Source: Cryomorphaceae bacterium (lineage in GTDB: Bacteria; Bacteroidota; Bacteroidia; Flavobacteriales; Schleiferiaceae). Taken from it: DNA of 8,174 bases. Under the pieces are notes generated by a model. The model had not been told where the DNA came from and ran no database searches. It saw only the letters and a list, made by a program, of their open reading frames with translations. Shown here piece by piece: positions 6,555 to 8,174 of the stretch. Each line of letters starts with the position of its first letter. Within the stretch, counting starts at the first letter, position 1. Where the stretch lies: the NCBI GenBank assembly GCA_003451355.1, contig DMDX01000074.1, forward strand, positions 2,173-10,346, written 5' to 3'. Position numbers and translations under genes: made by a program.

Positions 6555-8174
6555 ATGAAATTACGCCTACTTGCCGTGGCCGCCGTGGTGGCCCTCCAAC
6601 TTTCCGCTCAAACCGACGCCGCTAAGCCTGCTCGGGTACTCCTGCAGTCTGGTGTCTACCAGCTCACTGAAGTCAATCTAGGTGTACTTTCTAAACCTCT
6701 GCCGGGCGAATCCCGCCAGCGCGTGGTGCGCGTATTCGCCTTTGCGCGTCCGCTGACCGAGCTCGAGTGGGCCAATTGGTCGGCGCGCGGAGCCGTGAAC
6801 CACGGCTACCTCCCACTCAACGCCTACCTCGTCGAGATTCCCGTCAACGCAACCCAAGCATGGAGCTATGCCGCCCAGCTTCCCCTTCGCGGCGCGGCTC
6901 CCTTTACCGGAGCCATGAAACTCAGTAGCACCCTTGCCACTGGTTCGTTCCCAGATTACGCTTGGGTGGGCAGCGAGGTAGAGCTGGTGGTGGTTCCGCT
7001 CGCAACCTCCTCAAGTGCAGCGCTCTCTGCGAACCTAGACCGCATCGGCACGGTCGTCGCCACCGCAGCGCACGGAATCAGTGTTCGGATCAACCCGAGT
7101 GACCTGCAGCGCATTGCCGCGCTTCCCGAAGTGCAGTTTGTACAGCCTAAAGAGGCTCCGGGCGAGCCCGAAAACCTCACCGGAACCAAAAACCACCGAG
7201 CGACGGCGATCCGCGTGCCATTCCCCGGCGGACGCAACTACCGCGGCACCGGCGTAGTGGTCGGCCACGGCGACGACGGCGACATCGAGCCCCACGTCGA
7301 CTTCAAGGGACGAATCACGGCCAACCTCAGCGGTCCCAGCCAAGGCGACCACGGCGACCACGTTGCGGGAACCATTATGGGCGCCGGCAACATCGACCCC
7401 GACGGGGAGGGCCAAGCTCCGGGCGCATCACTCGTGTACTACAGCTACCCTGGAAACCTCAACAGCGTCGACGCGCACTACACGACCTACGGGGTACGCG
7501 TCACAGCCAGCAGCTATTCCAATGGCTGCAACGCGGGCTACACTTCGTTCACGCAGCAAATGGACCAAGACATCGTGCAGAATTACCACTTGATGCACGT
7601 CTTTTCTGCGGGCAACAATGGAACCGCCAACTGCAACTACGGTGCCGGTTCAGGTTGGGGCAACATCACGGGCGGACACAAGCAGGCCAAAAACGTAATT
7701 ACCGTGGCCAACGTGCAGGCCAACGACGCCATTGCCAACTCAAGTAGCCGCGGCCCCGCCCACGACGGCCGCATCAAGCCCGACGTGTCGGCACTCGGAA
7801 CCAACGTCTACTCCTGCGTTTCGCCCAATGCCTATGGGTTTAAAACGGGCACTTCCATGGCCTGCCCCGGAACCGCCGGCGTACTTGCGCAACTCTACGA
7901 CGCCTACCGCCAAACCCACAGCGGCCAGGATCCGCACGGTGGACTCATGAAGGCCATCCTCATGAATACTGCCGACGACCTCGGGCAAAACGGTCCCGAC
8001 TTCATCTACGGGTACGGCCGATTGAACGCGCTGCGCGCTGCCCGTGCCATCGAACAAAACCACTTCGTCCGGGACACCCTAACCCAGGGCGGAACCGACA
8101 CCATCCGCATCAGCATCCCCTCAGGGCAGCAGGTACTGCGCGTGATGCTCCACTGGACCGACCCCGCCGCCACA
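6555..8174 (+). CDS. Secreted subtilisin-like serine peptidase (family S8), 3' end outside the window
   Basis: An open frame of 540 codons runs from ATG 6555 to the right edge without a stop. It encodes an exported subtilase that would cleave proteins outside the cytoplasm. Residues 1-18 form a likely signal peptide ending LQLSA, then Q19. Residues 20 to about 215 look like a propeptide region, ending with LPEVQFVQP (190-198), which resembles the end of an inhibitory prodomain. The catalytic domain spans about 225-500. The expected triad is complete: D240 in GHGDDG, H266 in DHGDHVAGT and S434 in GTSMACP, with oxyanion-hole N354 in SAGNNG. The usual D-T/S-G and HGTH motifs read DDG and HGDH. 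Four cysteines (C325, C360, C421, C437) could form disulfides. The last residues, LRVMLHWTDP, match the start of the beta domain that follows KP-43-like subtilases. A C-terminal secretion signal, such as a type IX sorting domain, would lie beyond the window. Confidence 0.92.
   Translation, partial: MKLRLLAVAAVVALQLSAQTDAAKPARVLLQSGVYQLTEVNLGVLSKPLPGESRQRVVRVFAFARPLTELEWANWSARGAVNHGYLPLNAYLVEIPVNATQAWSYAAQLPLRGAAPFTGAMKLSSTLATGSFPDYAWVGSEVELVVVPLATSSSAALSANLDRIGTVVATAAHGISVRINPSDLQRIAALPEVQFVQPKEAPGEPENLTGTKNHRATAIRVPFPGGRNYRGTGVVVGHGDDGDIEPHVDFKGRITANLSGPSQGDHGDHVAGTIMGAGNIDPDGEGQAPGASLVYYSYPGNLNSVDAHYTTYGVRVTASSYSNGCNAGYTSFTQQMDQDIVQNYHLMHVFSAGNNGTANCNYGAGSGWGNITGGHKQAKNVITVANVQANDAIANSSSRGPAHDGRIKPDVSALGTNVYSCVSPNAYGFKTGTSMACPGTAGVLAQLYDAYRQTHSGQDPHGGLMKAILMNTADDLGQNGPDFIYGYGRLNALRAARAIEQNHFVRDTLTQGGTDTIRISIPSGQQVLRVMLHWTDPAAT
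7344..7361 (+). repeat. Perfect 9-bp tandem duplication coding for the catalytic-histidine motif
   Basis: GGCGACCAC occurs twice in direct succession and in frame, coding for GDHGDH. The first CAC is the expected catalytic histidine H266. A related string lies upstream around the catalytic aspartate (GGCGACGACGGCGAC, 7269-7283). The repeat is real in the sequence, but it may simply reflect the family's ordinary xHGxH motif with uniform codon choice. Confidence 0.5.

Noticed and set aside
6956..7415. Minus-strand open frames of 93 and 126 codons inside the peptidase region
   Set aside because: The plus strand is continuously open from 6555 to the window edge with a complete S8 catalytic motif set, so these are shadows.

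Overview
The window is a dense, GC-rich (about 60 % by eye) piece of bacterial chromosome holding six protein genes; two are cut by the window edges. The gene content suggests Bacteroidota: a large secreted PIG-L deacetylase followed by a sodium:solute symporter, a long TlpA-type thioredoxin protein with a beta-rich N-terminal half, a long-form phospho-sugar mutase, and a secreted subtilase. Start sites have no well-placed Shine-Dalgarno sequence, which fits that phylum. The GC content is high for it, so the assignment is an inference and no rank below phylum is claimed.

Layout. Positions 2-2913 (+) form a tight three-gene run: the 3' part of a phospho-sugar mutase gene, a TlpA-like thioredoxin gene 9 nt later, then a YkgJ-type cysteine-cluster gene whose GTG start overlaps the previous stop by 4 nt. 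Positions 2849-6515 (-) form a second operon, transcribed from right to left: a secreted PIG-L deacetylase, then a sodium:solute symporter whose start overlaps the deacetylase stop by 11 nt. The two operons converge and their last genes overlap tail to tail by 65 bp. A 39-bp AT-rich gap (6516-6554) separates the deacetylase from a divergent S8 serine peptidase gene, which runs from 6555 off the right edge without a stop.

How they may work together. The deacetylase and symporter are the clearest functional pair: an exported zinc amidohydrolase acting outside the cytoplasm, and a sodium-driven importer that may take up its product. The symporter carries an unusual charged helical-hairpin insert of about 80 residues, probably on the periplasmic face. 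The mutase, thioredoxin and cysteine-cluster genes are probably co-transcribed but do not form an obvious pathway.

I found no RNA gene, mobile element, CRISPR array or prophage. No gene-free stretch exceeds 39 bp. I do not see a demonstrably new system; the deacetylase-symporter pair and the symporter insert are the best candidates for a closer look.
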